Below, piece by piece: positions 26,387 to 35,540 of a stretch of 64,000 nt of DNA (its first letter is position 1; the number at the start of each line of letters is the position of its first letter). The translations under genes and the position numbers were made by a program. The stretch is from positions 434,001 through 498,000 of the forward strand of contig JANINS010000003.1 in NCBI GenBank assembly GCA_024508725.1, given 5' to 3'. The notes under the pieces are model-generated. The model saw only the letters and a program-made list of their open reading frames with translations, was not told the DNA's origin and ran no database searches. The stretch comes from Chitinophagaceae bacterium. GTDB lineage: Bacteria > Bacteroidota > Bacteroidia > Chitinophagales > Chitinophagaceae.

Positions 26387-26493
26387 ATTGCCCATCATTC
26401 TGCAAGAACTGAACCGATAAATAACATTATGCCATTGGAATGTAACAGTTCGAAAGTGAATCACTTAAATTGCAATGCTCAAGTTGCCCCTTA

Positions 26494-29400
26494 ATGCAGA
26501 AAAATTATAAAAAGCCACTGTTACTTGCAGTTACATCTATAGCCATATTCTTCTCAATATTTGGTTTGGTGATGCTGAACACTCCCGAAATTGGCGAGAA
26601 CGAAGAAGAAGAAAAAGACGGTATGGACAAAGCCTGGGAACAGGAATTTGAAATGACGAAAGATCCTGCATTGGGATATGTTCCCAGTGAACGATTGCTT
26701 ACTGCATGGTACTACACAAAAGGAATGAATCTCTCCAGGGGAACACAAGCTATCTCCAACATTGAGTGGAGGGCTTTGGGACCAAAAAATTATGGCGGAA
26801 GAACAAGAGCTTTACTGGTTGATCTGAATGATGCAACAAGAAGAACTGTTTTCGCAGGAAGTGTTGGTGGCGGATTATGGAAAACAACAGATATCACTTC
26901 CACAGAACCTAACTGGACACCGATCAATGATCTTTTTGGAAACCTGGCGATCTCTTCTCTTGCACAGGACCCAACAAATCCTCAAGTAATATATTTTGGT
27001 ACGGGAGAAGGTTATGGAAACAGTGATGCCATCAGGGGTTTAGGTGTTTGGAAAAGCCTTGATGGTGGTAATACCTGGAATCAACTTGCATCAACCAACA
27101 ATTCGAATTTTTATTACAACTACAAAGTTTTTGTAAGCAACAACGGAACATTGTATTCATGCACCAACAACGGGCTTTTCCGCTCTATCAACGGCGGAAC
27201 GAGTTTTACCAAAGTACTGGGTACAGGATTAGGCATACCCGGTACAAACAGCAACACATGTTATGATATTGAACAAGCTGCCAATGGAGATATCTATGCA
27301 ACATTAAGAGGTGTGGAAGGATCTGGTCTTAGTGGCAGTATTCATAAATCCATAAACGGAGGAACAAGCTGGAGTGCAGCTTTACCGCTACCAATATCTG
27401 CAGATAGAATAGAGATTGCAACAGCACCCAGCAACGCCAGTTATATTTATGCATTAGTTGAACTTGGCAGCCAGGTAGAAGGAATTCTGCTCAGTACAAA
27501 TGCTGGTGCTTCATTCACCAGCAAAACAGAACCGGTTGATGCAGATGGCGGAATTCCATCGTATGATTTTTCAAGAGGACAAGCGTGGTACGATCTTACA
27601 ATTGCGGTAGCACCAACAGATGAGAATACAGTTTTTGTTGGTGGAGTCGATCTCTTTAAATCGTCCAACAGCGGAACTAACTGGACACAGGTAGCCCACT
27701 GGTATGGAGGTTTTGGTTTCCAGGATGTGCATGCAGATCAACATGGGATATTCTTTTCACCGGGCAGCGGACAAACAGTTTATTTCGTTAATGATGGAGC
27801 GATCTACAGATCTGATAATGCTTTGGCTGCAACACCTGTCATCACCAGCAAAGAAACCAATTACAACACATTACAATTTTATAGCTGTGCCATGGATCCT
27901 AATGCAGGAAGTTATAATTTCTTAGCCGGTGCACAGGATAATGGAACACATCGCTTCACTCAATCTTTGCTCGGAAATACAAACGAAGCTACCGGTGGTG
28001 ATGGTGCTTTTTGCCACATCGATCAGAATGAACCCCAATATTGGTTCAGCAGTTATGTGTACAATAGTTACTATCGTTCTACAAATGGCGGTATTTCTTT
28101 TCCCGGATCTGCAACTTACGGTTCCAGTACAGGAAGATTTATCAATCCAACAGATTACGACGACATCAATAACAAAATGTATTGTGCTTTAAGCTCTGAT
28201 GCTTCCAGCACCACTTATACTTATCTGCGATGGGAGAATCCACAAACAGGAAATACGTTCACCCCGGTAACATTATCGACTTTAGGTGGGCATGTTGCTG
28301 CTGTAAAAGTATCTCCCAATACTTCTAACCGTGTTTATTTTGGTACGCATAACGGAAGAATAGTAAGAGTCGATAATGCCAATACAAATTCACCTTCTGC
28401 AACCGCAATCAATGCAGGTGCTGGCATGCCTGCTTCTTATATTTCTTGTGTAGAAGTACAGCAGGGAGATGATGATCATATCCTGGTAACATTTAGCAAC
28501 TACGGTGTAAACAGTATATGGGAAACTACGAATGGCGGTGCTAACTGGCAAAGTGTTGAGGGCAACATTCCTGATATGCCGGTTAGATGGGTGATCTTTA
28601 ATCCAACCAATAACAACCAGGCTTTGATCGCTACCGAACTTGGTGTGTGGAGTACAGATAACCTGAATGGAACATCAACAGTTTGGGGAACATCGAACAA
28701 CGGACTTGCGAATGTTAGAGTAGATATGTTGCAGAGCCGTGCATCAGATAAGATGATCATTGCTGCCACTCACGGAAGAGGCTTGTATTATACTGGGAGT
28801 TTTTCTCCTCCTGCTGCAAGCTTTTATACGGAAGCCAACATCATTTATCCGGGAAGAGAGTTGCAATTCACCAATACATCATTGAATGCTTCTTCTTACG
28901 CATGGGACTTTGGTGACGGAACAAATTCTACCCTTCAGCATCCTTTAAAAAAATTCAACACGCCAGGTACATACACTGTTAGCTTAACTATTAACGGAGG
29001 AGCTTCAACAATAACACAACAGATTATTGTAATGCCTTTCAGTGGTACACCTTACAACCTTTCAGATGGAGGCAACTTCGAACTTAACACCCATCATTTT
29101 GCTGCAGAAACGATCTCAGGAACAGGCTGGCAAAGAGGAAGCTCATCTGTTACCGGTAAAAACGGTGTGAACAGTGGTGCAAATGCATGGGTCACGGGAT
29201 TAACGAATGCGAATTATGTTGACAACAGTGAGTCATACCTCTATACACCTTCCTACAATCTTGCTGCTGCGGGAACTTATACACTCAGCTTTTTTACAAA
29301 GTTTATTTTTGAAAACGACTGGGATGGCTTCAGGGTTGAGTATAGTGTAGACAAAGGCGTAAACTGGAATCCTGTTGGTACCACAGTATCCGCTAATTGG

Positions 29401-30156
29401 TATAACTCACCAAACACGAGTGGAACAACAGCATTCCCTGCAAACCAGGCTTTCTTTTCCGGAACACAATCTACATATGGCCAGAAGAGCTTTAATATTT
29501 CTTTTCTTACAGGTAATAACCAGGTTGCATTTCGTTTTGCTTTTATATCAGACGGTGGAGTAACTGCAGCCGGTGCTGCAATTGATGACATTACGATCAG
29601 TGGTGCTGCTAACAATCCTTTGCCATTAAATCTGTTGCGTTTTACGGGTACAAAAGAGAATAAAGATGCACTGTTGCAATGGACAACTGCTGACGAAAAA
29701 AATGTTGATTATTTCGATCTTGAAAGAAGCTGGAATGGAAAAGAATTCTCTGCAATAACAAGAAGAACCGCTCAGAACAGATCACAGAACAATTATAGTT
29801 TTAAAGACCTGCTAAGTAAGCTTTCATCCAGAATTTCTAACACCGTTTACTATAGATTGAAGATGGTTGACAAGAATGGTTCGTTCAACTACAGTAATGT
29901 AGTTGAAATGAAATGGGATGACATGAAAAATGCTTTAGTGAGCATCACACCAAATCCATTTACAAGTTACATTCAGATCAATACAACAATGGCCATTAAA
30001 CAGGTACAGGTGTTAGATAACAGTGGGAAAGTGATCTTGTCAACCTCAAACATTCCCAATGGAAGATTGAATCTTCAGTCATTACCCGCAGGAAGTTATT
30101 ATTTACGGGTGTATACATCCAATGATGTGATCACTAAAAAAATACTCAAACAATAG
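26494..30156 (+). CDS. Large secreted BNR/sortilin-type beta-propeller protein with PKD domain and T9SS sorting tail
   Basis: The 1220-residue protein has an N-terminal signal/anchor segment (~8-29). A long region (~80-770) follows with many Asp-box-like repeats (SLDGGNTWNQL, SINGGTSFTK, TTNGGANWQS), as in VPS10/exo-sialidase-like propellers. A PKD domain (~774-850, AWDFGDGTNSTLQHP) and a MAM/jelly-roll-like domain (~860-1045) come next. The C-terminal ~75 residues (ITPNPF..., ending SGSYYLRVYT-like then KKILKQ) form a type A T9SS sorting domain. It should be exported by the GldKLMN machine and attached to or released from the surface. No catalytic residues can be assigned, so adhesion or glycan binding is only a guess. 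Confidence 0.88.
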   Translation: MQKNYKKPLLLAVTSIAIFFSIFGLVMLNTPEIGENEEEEKDGMDKAWEQEFEMTKDPALGYVPSERLLTAWYYTKGMNLSRGTQAISNIEWRALGPKNYGGRTRALLVDLNDATRRTVFAGSVGGGLWKTTDITSTEPNWTPINDLFGNLAISSLAQDPTNPQVIYFGTGEGYGNSDAIRGLGVWKSLDGGNTWNQLASTNNSNFYYNYKVFVSNNGTLYSCTNNGLFRSINGGTSFTKVLGTGLGIPGTNSNTCYDIEQAANGDIYATLRGVEGSGLSGSIHKSINGGTSWSAALPLPISADRIEIATAPSNASYIYALVELGSQVEGILLSTNAGASFTSKTEPVDADGGIPSYDFSRGQAWYDLTIAVAPTDENTVFVGGVDLFKSSNSGTNWTQVAHWYGGFGFQDVHADQHGIFFSPGSGQTVYFVNDGAIYRSDNALAATPVITSKETNYNTLQFYSCAMDPNAGSYNFLAGAQDNGTHRFTQSLLGNTNEATGGDGAFCHIDQNEPQYWFSSYVYNSYYRSTNGGISFPGSATYGSSTGRFINPTDYDDINNKMYCALSSDASSTTYTYLRWENPQTGNTFTPVTLSTLGGHVAAVKVSPNTSNRVYFGTHNGRIVRVDNANTNSPSATAINAGAGMPASYISCVEVQQGDDDHILVTFSNYGVNSIWETTNGGANWQSVEGNIPDMPVRWVIFNPTNNNQALIATELGVWSTDNLNGTSTVWGTSNNGLANVRVDMLQSRASDKMIIAATHGRGLYYTGSFSPPAASFYTEANIIYPGRELQFTNTSLNASSYAWDFGDGTNSTLQHPLKKFNTPGTYTVSLTINGGASTITQQIIVMPFSGTPYNLSDGGNFELNTHHFAAETISGTGWQRGSSSVTGKNGVNSGANAWVTGLTNANYVDNSESYLYTPSYNLAAAGTYTLSFFTKFIFENDWDGFRVEYSVDKGVNWNPVGTTVSANWYNSPNTSGTTAFPANQAFFSGTQSTYGQKSFNISFLTGNNQVAFRFAFISDGGVTAAGAAIDDITISGAANNPLPLNLLRFTGTKENKDALLQWTTADEKNVDYFDLERSWNGKEFSAITRRTAQNRSQNNYSFKDLLSKLSSRISNTVYYRLKMVDKNGSFNYSNVVEMKWDDMKNALVSITPNPFTSYIQINTTMAIKQVQVLDNSGKVILSTSNIPNGRLNLQSLPAGSYYLRVYTSNDVITKKILKQ

Positions 30157-30196
30157 TTTTTAAAAGCAATAACAATTTTTTCTATAATTCTGCAAC

Positions 30197-31240
30197 ATGA
30201 TCAAGAGACTTGCTGTTATCGCTTTTGTTTGTGCCGTTGCATTTACGGCTTGCAAAGACGAAGAAAAAATACCCGATGTAAGTAATATCAAAGCACCATT
30301 GCAATTACAGCATTTTGAGAAAGATTTCTTTTCGCTCGATACGTTAAACCTTGATACCTCGCTGCAATTATTGCATGAGAAATATCCGGAGTTTATGCAG
30401 CCATATGTATTCGAAATATTGTCAGGACAGGCACAGGATTTTGAATTGGCTAAACGTGATGTAAAAGCTTTTATCAGGAGTTATAAAGGCATCTATGATT
30501 CTTCATCAGTTATTTCAGATAACCTGAACAAAGAGATCGCAGCTTTAAAGAAAGGCCTGCAATACACCAAACATTATTTTCCCAAATACAATGTGCCATC
30601 GAATGTGCTCACTTTTATTGCACCATTGGATGCACCTTTCATGTTCACCGATAATTCTATTTCCGGTTCGATGAGAATTGGTAACACTTTCGGCATTGGT
30701 TTACAATTGTACATGGGCAACAATTTCTCAGTGTATCATTCCACTACATTCCAGGAAAAATATCCGGGTTTTGTTTCAAGAAGGTTTTCGAAAGAATATA
30801 TACCGGTAAATTGTGTCAAGCTTTTGGTAGATGATATTTACCCTGCGAATCTTAAAGGCAGAACCCTGGTTGAACAAATGGTTGAGGTAGGCAAAAGAAT
30901 GTATGTATTGGATAAACTCCTTCCCGAAGTTGCCGATACACTTAAGATCGGTTATACCAAAGCACAGCTAGAAGGTGCAAGAGCAAACGAAAGTGCGATC
31001 TGGGGACATTTTATTACCCAAAATAATCTTTATACAACTGATCCCAACATCATTAAAGATTACATGAACGATGGTCCAAATACCACTGTTCTCGGACCAG
31101 CTTCACCAGGATTTATCGGTCAGTTTGTAGGCTGGCAAATCGTAAAGAAATGGATGAAGGAAAATGATAAAAGCATGGAAGAAATGCTAAGAACGCCTGC
31201 TAAGCAACTTTTCGAAGAATCGAAGTATAAACCGGGTTAA
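30197..31240 (+). CDS. gldB: GldB-like gliding motility lipoprotein
   Basis: The 347-residue protein has a lipoprotein signal (AFTAC, Cys19) and the GldB family body (LQHFEKDFFSLDTLNLDTSLQLLHEKYPEFM, a C-terminal WQIVKKWMKEN). In Flavobacterium johnsoniae, GldB is an essential gliding/T9SS-associated lipoprotein of unresolved biochemistry, and gldC follows it. No gldC is seen here: the next gene is convergent and overlaps the last 4 nt. It lies 40 nt after the T9SS cargo gene, close enough for co-transcription. Confidence 0.86.
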   Translation: MIKRLAVIAFVCAVAFTACKDEEKIPDVSNIKAPLQLQHFEKDFFSLDTLNLDTSLQLLHEKYPEFMQPYVFEILSGQAQDFELAKRDVKAFIRSYKGIYDSSSVISDNLNKEIAALKKGLQYTKHYFPKYNVPSNVLTFIAPLDAPFMFTDNSISGSMRIGNTFGIGLQLYMGNNFSVYHSTTFQEKYPGFVSRRFSKEYIPVNCVKLLVDDIYPANLKGRTLVEQMVEVGKRMYVLDKLLPEVADTLKIGYTKAQLEGARANESAIWGHFITQNNLYTTDPNIIKDYMNDGPNTTVLGPASPGFIGQFVGWQIVKKWMKENDKSMEEMLRTPAKQLFEESKYKPG

Positions 31241-31698
31241 AGAGAGGGAGTCTTTTGTTCTTTACACTTCATCGTAATGAGGATCACACCAAATTTTGCT
31301 TTTTCTCCAAACTTTTCTGTTGCCTTTTGATCTTTAAGAATCTCAATAGATTGAATGTCGTTAGGATTTACACTTTCTAATGAGCTAAATTCTTTCACAA
31401 CACCATCTACAACAATCAAAGGATGATTGGTAGCATCCCATCGTTTTGAAGTACATAGTCCTATTCTTACATTTTTTATGGTATCCGTATATGTTTGAGT
31501 AACAAACTTTGGTTTAGTATAATCTTGTTTCAGTTTCTCTTTTAATATGTCAGTATTTCTTTCGACTTTTTGTGGTGCTGCATCACTTCCCTTTTTCATG
31601 CATACAAGCCTGACTCCAGTTATAGTAGAGTCTGTTTGTGCAAAGCAAACTGAACTTACCAGCAAAACTTTCAATATCAAAAAAGATCGTAACAACAT
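31237..31698 (-). CDS. Orphan TonB-plug-like periplasmic protein
   Basis: The 153-residue protein has a signal peptide ending VCFAQ. Its C-terminal part resembles only the plug of SusC-like receptors: HPLIVVDGVVKEFSSLESVNPNDIQSIEILKDQKATEKFGEKAKFGVILITMK. No barrel follows. The ATG lies 1 nt after the apaG stop, so translation is probably coupled. Stand-alone plug proteins occur in Bacteroidota without a settled role, though some resemble TonB-like signalling adaptors. It overlaps the gldB 3' end by 4 nt on the opposite strand. Confidence 0.72.
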   Translation of the reverse strand: MLLRSFLILKVLLVSSVCFAQTDSTITGVRLVCMKKGSDAAPQKVERNTDILKEKLKQDYTKPKFVTQTYTDTIKNVRIGLCTSKRWDATNHPLIVVDGVVKEFSSLESVNPNDIQSIEILKDQKATEKFGEKAKFGVILITMKCKEQKTPSL

Positions 31699-31699
31699 G

Positions 31700-32086
31700 T
31701 CAGTTTAATTTAGCAGGCACCACTAATTCAAAAGGCGGAATATTCACATCGAACATCTTCTGGTTATTCTGATTCACCATTTGATAAGTACCCACCATTT
31801 TTCCCATTTCAGTGTTCAGGTTACAGCCACTCACATACTGATACTGCTCTCCAGGTTGTAAAACAGGTTGCTCACCCACTACACCATCACCTTCCACCTC
31901 ACGGTATTCGCCATTGCTGTCGAAAATATGCCAGTGCCTTTTTAGTAATTGAATAGAAAAATTATTGTGATTGTCGATCGTAATTCTGTAGGCAAACATG
32001 TATTCATGTTGCTTGGGGTTGCTATAATCCGGCTGATAGAACGTTTCCACACTTATTTCAACCCCTTCGGATATCTCGGATATCAT
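31700..32086 (-). CDS. apaG: ApaG-domain protein
   Basis: The 128-residue protein has the complete ApaG fold signature (YMFAYRITIDNHNNFSIQLLKRHWHIFDSNG, then VVGEQPVLQPGEQYQYVSGC and MVGTYQM). In enterobacteria apaG is linked to Co2+/Mg2+ efflux and to apaH; the mechanism is unclear. The upstream -7-like TATATTTA (minus strand 32103-32110) differs from consensus at the last base and lies 16 nt before the ATG. It is the first gene of a two-gene unit with the plug protein. Confidence 0.9.
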   Translation of the reverse strand: MISEISEGVEISVETFYQPDYSNPKQHEYMFAYRITIDNHNNFSIQLLKRHWHIFDSNGEYREVEGDGVVGEQPVLQPGEQYQYVSGCNLNTEMGKMVGTYQMVNQNNQKMFDVNIPPFELVVPAKLN

Positions 32087-32154
32087 AGATTGTTGTTTGA
32101 GGTAAATATAATCTTCTGCACTTAAACTTACGGAATTTTCAGGTAGCCGGCTTT

Positions 32155-32286
32155 CGTACTTCGTGGCATCGGCTGTTGCTACGCTCAGTTTGCAGTTCCT
32201 CTTTCATGGCAACTGTTGAAGCGTAGCAGCCTGTCCTGAGTTTATCGAAGGATCACTCACTTCTACGTTCCGCTTTCATGGCAGCT
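32155..32286 (-). repeat. Composite dispersed repeat (reverse)
   Basis: On the minus strand it reads GTAGAAGTGAGTGAT..., then TGCCATGAAAG twice, and GATGCCACGAAGTACG. These are modules also found in the copies at 24.3, 39.4 and 44.5 kb. The two halves are related and can pair through GCTACGCT/AGCGTAGC. Confidence 0.55.
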
Positions 32287-32446
32287 TTTTAAACACCGGC
32301 CATTCAGAATTAAGCATTTCAAACGATTGCACAGCTAACCTAACGGCAATTTGACTTAATTCACCTGTTTTCCTGTAATTTCGACCCTCATTTTAAAGAG
32401 CTGAATAACATTCGGTTCGCTGCATTGTTCAACAAAGTTCTAACAG

Positions 32447-32500
32447 TTGAAGAGTGCGACGCAACAGAAGTTCAATAGTTATTCGGCAGCCGACCTCAAT
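32447..32500 (+). repeat. Dispersed intergenic repeat, copy 2 (forward)
   Basis: GAAGAGTGCGACGCAACAG is followed by AAGTTCAAT. It shares 19 or more bases with the copies at 48.6 and 61.7 kb, including the AGTTCAAT flank. Confidence 0.75.
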
Positions 32501-32520
32501 AAAAATAAAATTCGCATAGA

Positions 32521-34242
32521 ATGGCCGAAGTGATATTGATGCCTCGTTTAAGCGACACCATGACCGAAGGTGTGATTGCTGCATGGCACAAAAAAGTGGG
32601 TGATAGTGTAAAAAAAGGTGATCTGTTAGCTGAGATAGAAACCGATAAAGCTACCATGGAACTTGAAAGCTACCAGGAAGGAACCATTCTTCACCTTGGA
32701 GGCGACAAAGGCAGCAAACTACAGGTGAACGATCTTTTAGCCATCATTGGTAAACAAGGAGAAGATGTAAGTGCTTTGGTTGCAGAACATAGTGGAAGTG
32801 GAAATCAGAAGTCGGCAGATGCTCAACCAACGAGTAACGAACAAACGAGTAACGAGAAACGAGAAACTTCTACCAACGAACAAACGGGTAACGAGAAACC
32901 AGCAACGGATTTTGCCTCAATGGAAGAAGTGGTGCTCATGCCTCGTTTAAGTGATACCATGACAGAAGGTGTGATCGCTTCATGGCATAAGAAAGTGGGT
33001 GACCAGGTAAAGAAAGGTGAAATACTTGCCGATATAGAAACCGATAAAGCTACCATGGAACTGGAAAGCTATAAAGATGGCATTCTGCTTTACCAGGGAG
33101 CAAAAGACGGAGAAAAGATACAGGTGAACGACCTGCTTTGCATCATTGGCAAACAAGGTTTGGATGTAGATGCCATTGTAAAAGGTATTAAAGCAGGTAA
33201 CGGTTCAACAGCAGCAAAACAACCAACTGCACAGGATAGTGCTGATCAGCAAAAAGCGGAAGGCGATGTTGCAAAAGGTGGCTCAGCAGGAAATATTCCG
33301 GCTCAGCAAATTCCTTCCGGTCAGCAGTCTTCGAATAATGAACAAGCCGTGGTAAATGAAGGCAGAATTTTCGCTTCGCCATTAGCTAAAAAACTTGCAG
33401 CAGAAAAAGGCATCGACCTGAAGTATGTAAAAGGTACAGGCGACAATGGAAGAATTACGAGAACAGATATAGAAAATTATAAGCCTTCAGCTCAGCCTCA
33501 ACAGGCATCTTCACAAGCATCCGGCACACAGAAACAAGTATCCAGCGTTCCTGCAGGTCAAGTTTCGTTTGATGAAGTTCCGGTTTCTCAAATGAGAAAG
33601 GTGATCGCAAAACGTTTGGCTGAAAGCAAATTCTCTGCACCGCATTTTTATCTCACCATGAGTATAGATATGGATGCAGCTGTTGCAGCAAGAGGAAGAA
33701 TTAATGATGTTAGCCCGGTTAAGATCTCTTTCAACGATATGGTGTTGAAAGCTGTGGCAGTAGCATTGAAACAACATCCAAAAGTGAACAGTAGCTGGTT
33801 GGGCGATAAGATCAGGATCAACCATCATGTGAACATTGGTGTTGCTGTAGCTGTTGAAGAAGGTTTATTAGTGCCGGTTGTAAGATTCGCTGATCGAAAA
33901 TCATTGAGCCAGATCGCAGCCGAGGTAAAAGATTTTGCACAGAAAGCAAAAGACAAAAAACTACAACCATCAGATTGGGAAGGAAGCACATTCACTATCT
34001 CTAACCTGGGTATGTTTGGAATAGAGGAGTTCACAGCGATCATCAATCCACCAGATGCCTGTATTTTGGCAATTGGTGGAATTGCACAGGTTCCTGTAGT
34101 GAAGAATGGCAACATCGTAGCCGGAAATGTTATGAAAGTAACGTTGAGCTGTGACCATAGAGTAGTTGATGGTGCCACCGGAGCTGCTTTCTTACAAACG
34201 CTTAAAGGTTTACTGGAAGAACCTTTAAGAATGTTAGTATAG
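32521..34242 (+). CDS. aceF: Dihydrolipoamide acetyltransferase (E2) of pyruvate dehydrogenase, two lipoyl domains
   Basis: The 573-residue protein has two tandem lipoyl domains (~1-87 and ~134-220), each with MPRLSDTMTEGVI and the lipoylated Lys in IETDKATMELES (K43, K176). A peripheral subunit-binding domain follows (~280-320, ASPLAKKLAAEKGIDL). The catalytic acetyltransferase domain ends with H546 and D550 in DHRVVDGATG. It moves acetyl groups from E1 to CoA. The linker between the lipoyl domains is a TSNEQTSNEKRE-type repeat instead of the usual Pro/Ala linker. E1 and E3 genes are not adjacent. A branched-chain or 2-oxoglutarate E2 is less likely given the two lipoyl domains. Confidence 0.9.
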   Translation: MAEVILMPRLSDTMTEGVIAAWHKKVGDSVKKGDLLAEIETDKATMELESYQEGTILHLGGDKGSKLQVNDLLAIIGKQGEDVSALVAEHSGSGNQKSADAQPTSNEQTSNEKRETSTNEQTGNEKPATDFASMEEVVLMPRLSDTMTEGVIASWHKKVGDQVKKGEILADIETDKATMELESYKDGILLYQGAKDGEKIQVNDLLCIIGKQGLDVDAIVKGIKAGNGSTAAKQPTAQDSADQQKAEGDVAKGGSAGNIPAQQIPSGQQSSNNEQAVVNEGRIFASPLAKKLAAEKGIDLKYVKGTGDNGRITRTDIENYKPSAQPQQASSQASGTQKQVSSVPAGQVSFDEVPVSQMRKVIAKRLAESKFSAPHFYLTMSIDMDAAVAARGRINDVSPVKISFNDMVLKAVAVALKQHPKVNSSWLGDKIRINHHVNIGVAVAVEEGLLVPVVRFADRKSLSQIAAEVKDFAQKAKDKKLQPSDWEGSTFTISNLGMFGIEEFTAIINPPDACILAIGGIAQVPVVKNGNIVAGNVMKVTLSCDHRVVDGATGAAFLQTLKGLLEEPLRMLV

Positions 34243-34290
34243 AATCTGTGAAAATCCGTTAAATAGGTATCATCAGTGTTCAAATAATAT

Positions 34291-34316
34291 TAATCCTGCG
34301 TCAGCAGGATTTTTTA
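34291..34316 (+). terminator. Terminator of the E2 gene
   Basis: The 7-bp stem ATCCTGC/GCAGGAT with a 4-nt loop is followed by six T. Confidence 0.88.
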
Positions 34317-34355
34317 TTAACAGCAAGTTTGAGCTTTTCACCGGAAATTTACCTG

Positions 34356-35489
34356 ATGGCTAAAATGCTACTCTTTCTTCTTGCCTGCTTTCTTTTCTCC
34401 TCCGGGTTTTCTCAAAATCTTGTTGCCAATACTGGTTTTGAAGAACGAAATATCTGTGTAGAGTATGGTGTAAAATGTGCTCCCGAAGCCTGGTTCTTTT
34501 TACCACGTTATTCAAGAATGGCTCCTGTTGAACCAGATAGCAATCACTATGAATTACTATTGATGGGTGATCCTAAAAAACCATTTAGCGTAGGTAATTT
34601 CATCTATACAAAACTGCTTTGCCCGTTAGTTGCCGGAGAACAATATCGTGTAACGCTTCGCATCAATACGAATGGTTTTGAATTTGACTACCTGGATTTC
34701 TGGACCGGTGCAACAGAACCCTGGCGTGGCAGATATTCATTCGCCAATGTAAAAGCAGCTTTCACAATTTTGCCCGATAGTTTACAGGGATCTCATTTAA
34801 GAGGATGGAGAAATGCTTCTTTCACCTTTATTGCAAAGGGCGACGAACGATTTTTTCTTATTGGAAATATCTCTCAAAAACCATTAGAAAACGGGAGAAA
34901 AAAAGCGAAGCGAAAAGATGTGATAGAATATGGTGTAGATGAGATCAGTTTGTTTGCTGTGAATCCAAACCTGAGAATCTGTAATGAATACGAAGCCATC
35001 AAAGACCAGGTATATAGAAATGATTTTCGCCATCCCGGCAGATGGGTAGATGATGTAGAACTCGACAGCACTTTGATCACCGGTTATAAAAAAAGAGATA
35101 CTTCAACACTAATAGAACCACCTGTTGTTTACGATCCGCCAAAAACAGATACGCTTATCATTCCTGATGTATTATTCAAGTTTGATAAGAGTGATCTCAA
35201 TCCAGCCTTCACTAACAGGTTAGATAGTTTTGTTACAGCGATCCAATCAAGAACTTATTCCAGGTTATTAGTTGCAGGGCATACAGATAATTACGGTACT
35301 GACGAATACAACATTAAACTATCACGTGACAGGGCAAATACCATTCGAAGATATTTGTTGCAAAAACTAAAGATCAACGAATACCTGATAGATGCAATAG
35401 GTTATGGAGAATCTCAGCCAAGAAACACGAATACAACAGCTGCAGGCAGACAGTTGAATCGGAGGGTAGAGATCATTATATACTACTAA
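34356..35489 (+). CDS. OmpA-family envelope protein
   Basis: The ATG at 34356 gives 377 residues with a signal peptide ending GFSQ; an ATG-less upstream extension is rejected. Residues ~22-220 (LVANTGFEERNICVEYG...) resemble the N-terminal galactose-binding-like part seen in some Bacteroidota OmpA proteins. The last ~110 residues are the peptidoglycan-binding OmpA domain (GHTDNYGTDEYNIKLSRDRANTI, with the diaminopimelate-binding Asp and Arg). It is probably anchored to the cell wall near the outer membrane. The precise role is unknown. A bidirectional terminator follows. Confidence 0.84.
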   Translation: MAKMLLFLLACFLFSSGFSQNLVANTGFEERNICVEYGVKCAPEAWFFLPRYSRMAPVEPDSNHYELLLMGDPKKPFSVGNFIYTKLLCPLVAGEQYRVTLRINTNGFEFDYLDFWTGATEPWRGRYSFANVKAAFTILPDSLQGSHLRGWRNASFTFIAKGDERFFLIGNISQKPLENGRKKAKRKDVIEYGVDEISLFAVNPNLRICNEYEAIKDQVYRNDFRHPGRWVDDVELDSTLITGYKKRDTSTLIEPPVVYDPPKTDTLIIPDVLFKFDKSDLNPAFTNRLDSFVTAIQSRTYSRLLVAGHTDNYGTDEYNIKLSRDRANTIRRYLLQKLKINEYLIDAIGYGESQPRNTNTTAAGRQLNRRVEIIIYY

Positions 35490-35490
35490 T

Positions 35491-35519
35491 AAAAAACTCC
35501 CGCATTTGCAGGAGCTTTT
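35491..35519. terminator. Bidirectional terminator
   Basis: The stem CTCC-C-GCA/TGC-A-GGAG is flanked by AAAAAA and TTTT. It serves the OmpA-like gene and the convergent histone H1-like gene. Confidence 0.75.
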
Positions 35520-35540
35520 GTTATTATGGGAAGATATCTC

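Larger units (their letters stand above)
32087..32520. other. 434-bp gene-free region with composite repeats
   Basis: This gap between divergent apaG and the E2 gene holds no credible reading frame. Its left half (32155-32286) is a composite of dispersed-repeat pieces, including a 9-bp inverted repeat TGCTACGCT (32177-32185) / AGCGTAGCA (32220-32228). CCTGAGTTTATCGAAGG (32234-32250) and two copies of CTTTCATGGCA also occur. Its right half carries a core copy at 32447-32500. No clear TAnnTTTG for the E2 gene is seen. Confidence 0.7.

Noticed and set aside
26375-26464. 30-residue N-terminal extension of nadE
   Set aside because: It lies upstream of the -7 element. MKIALAQQNYHIG matches normal NadE starts.
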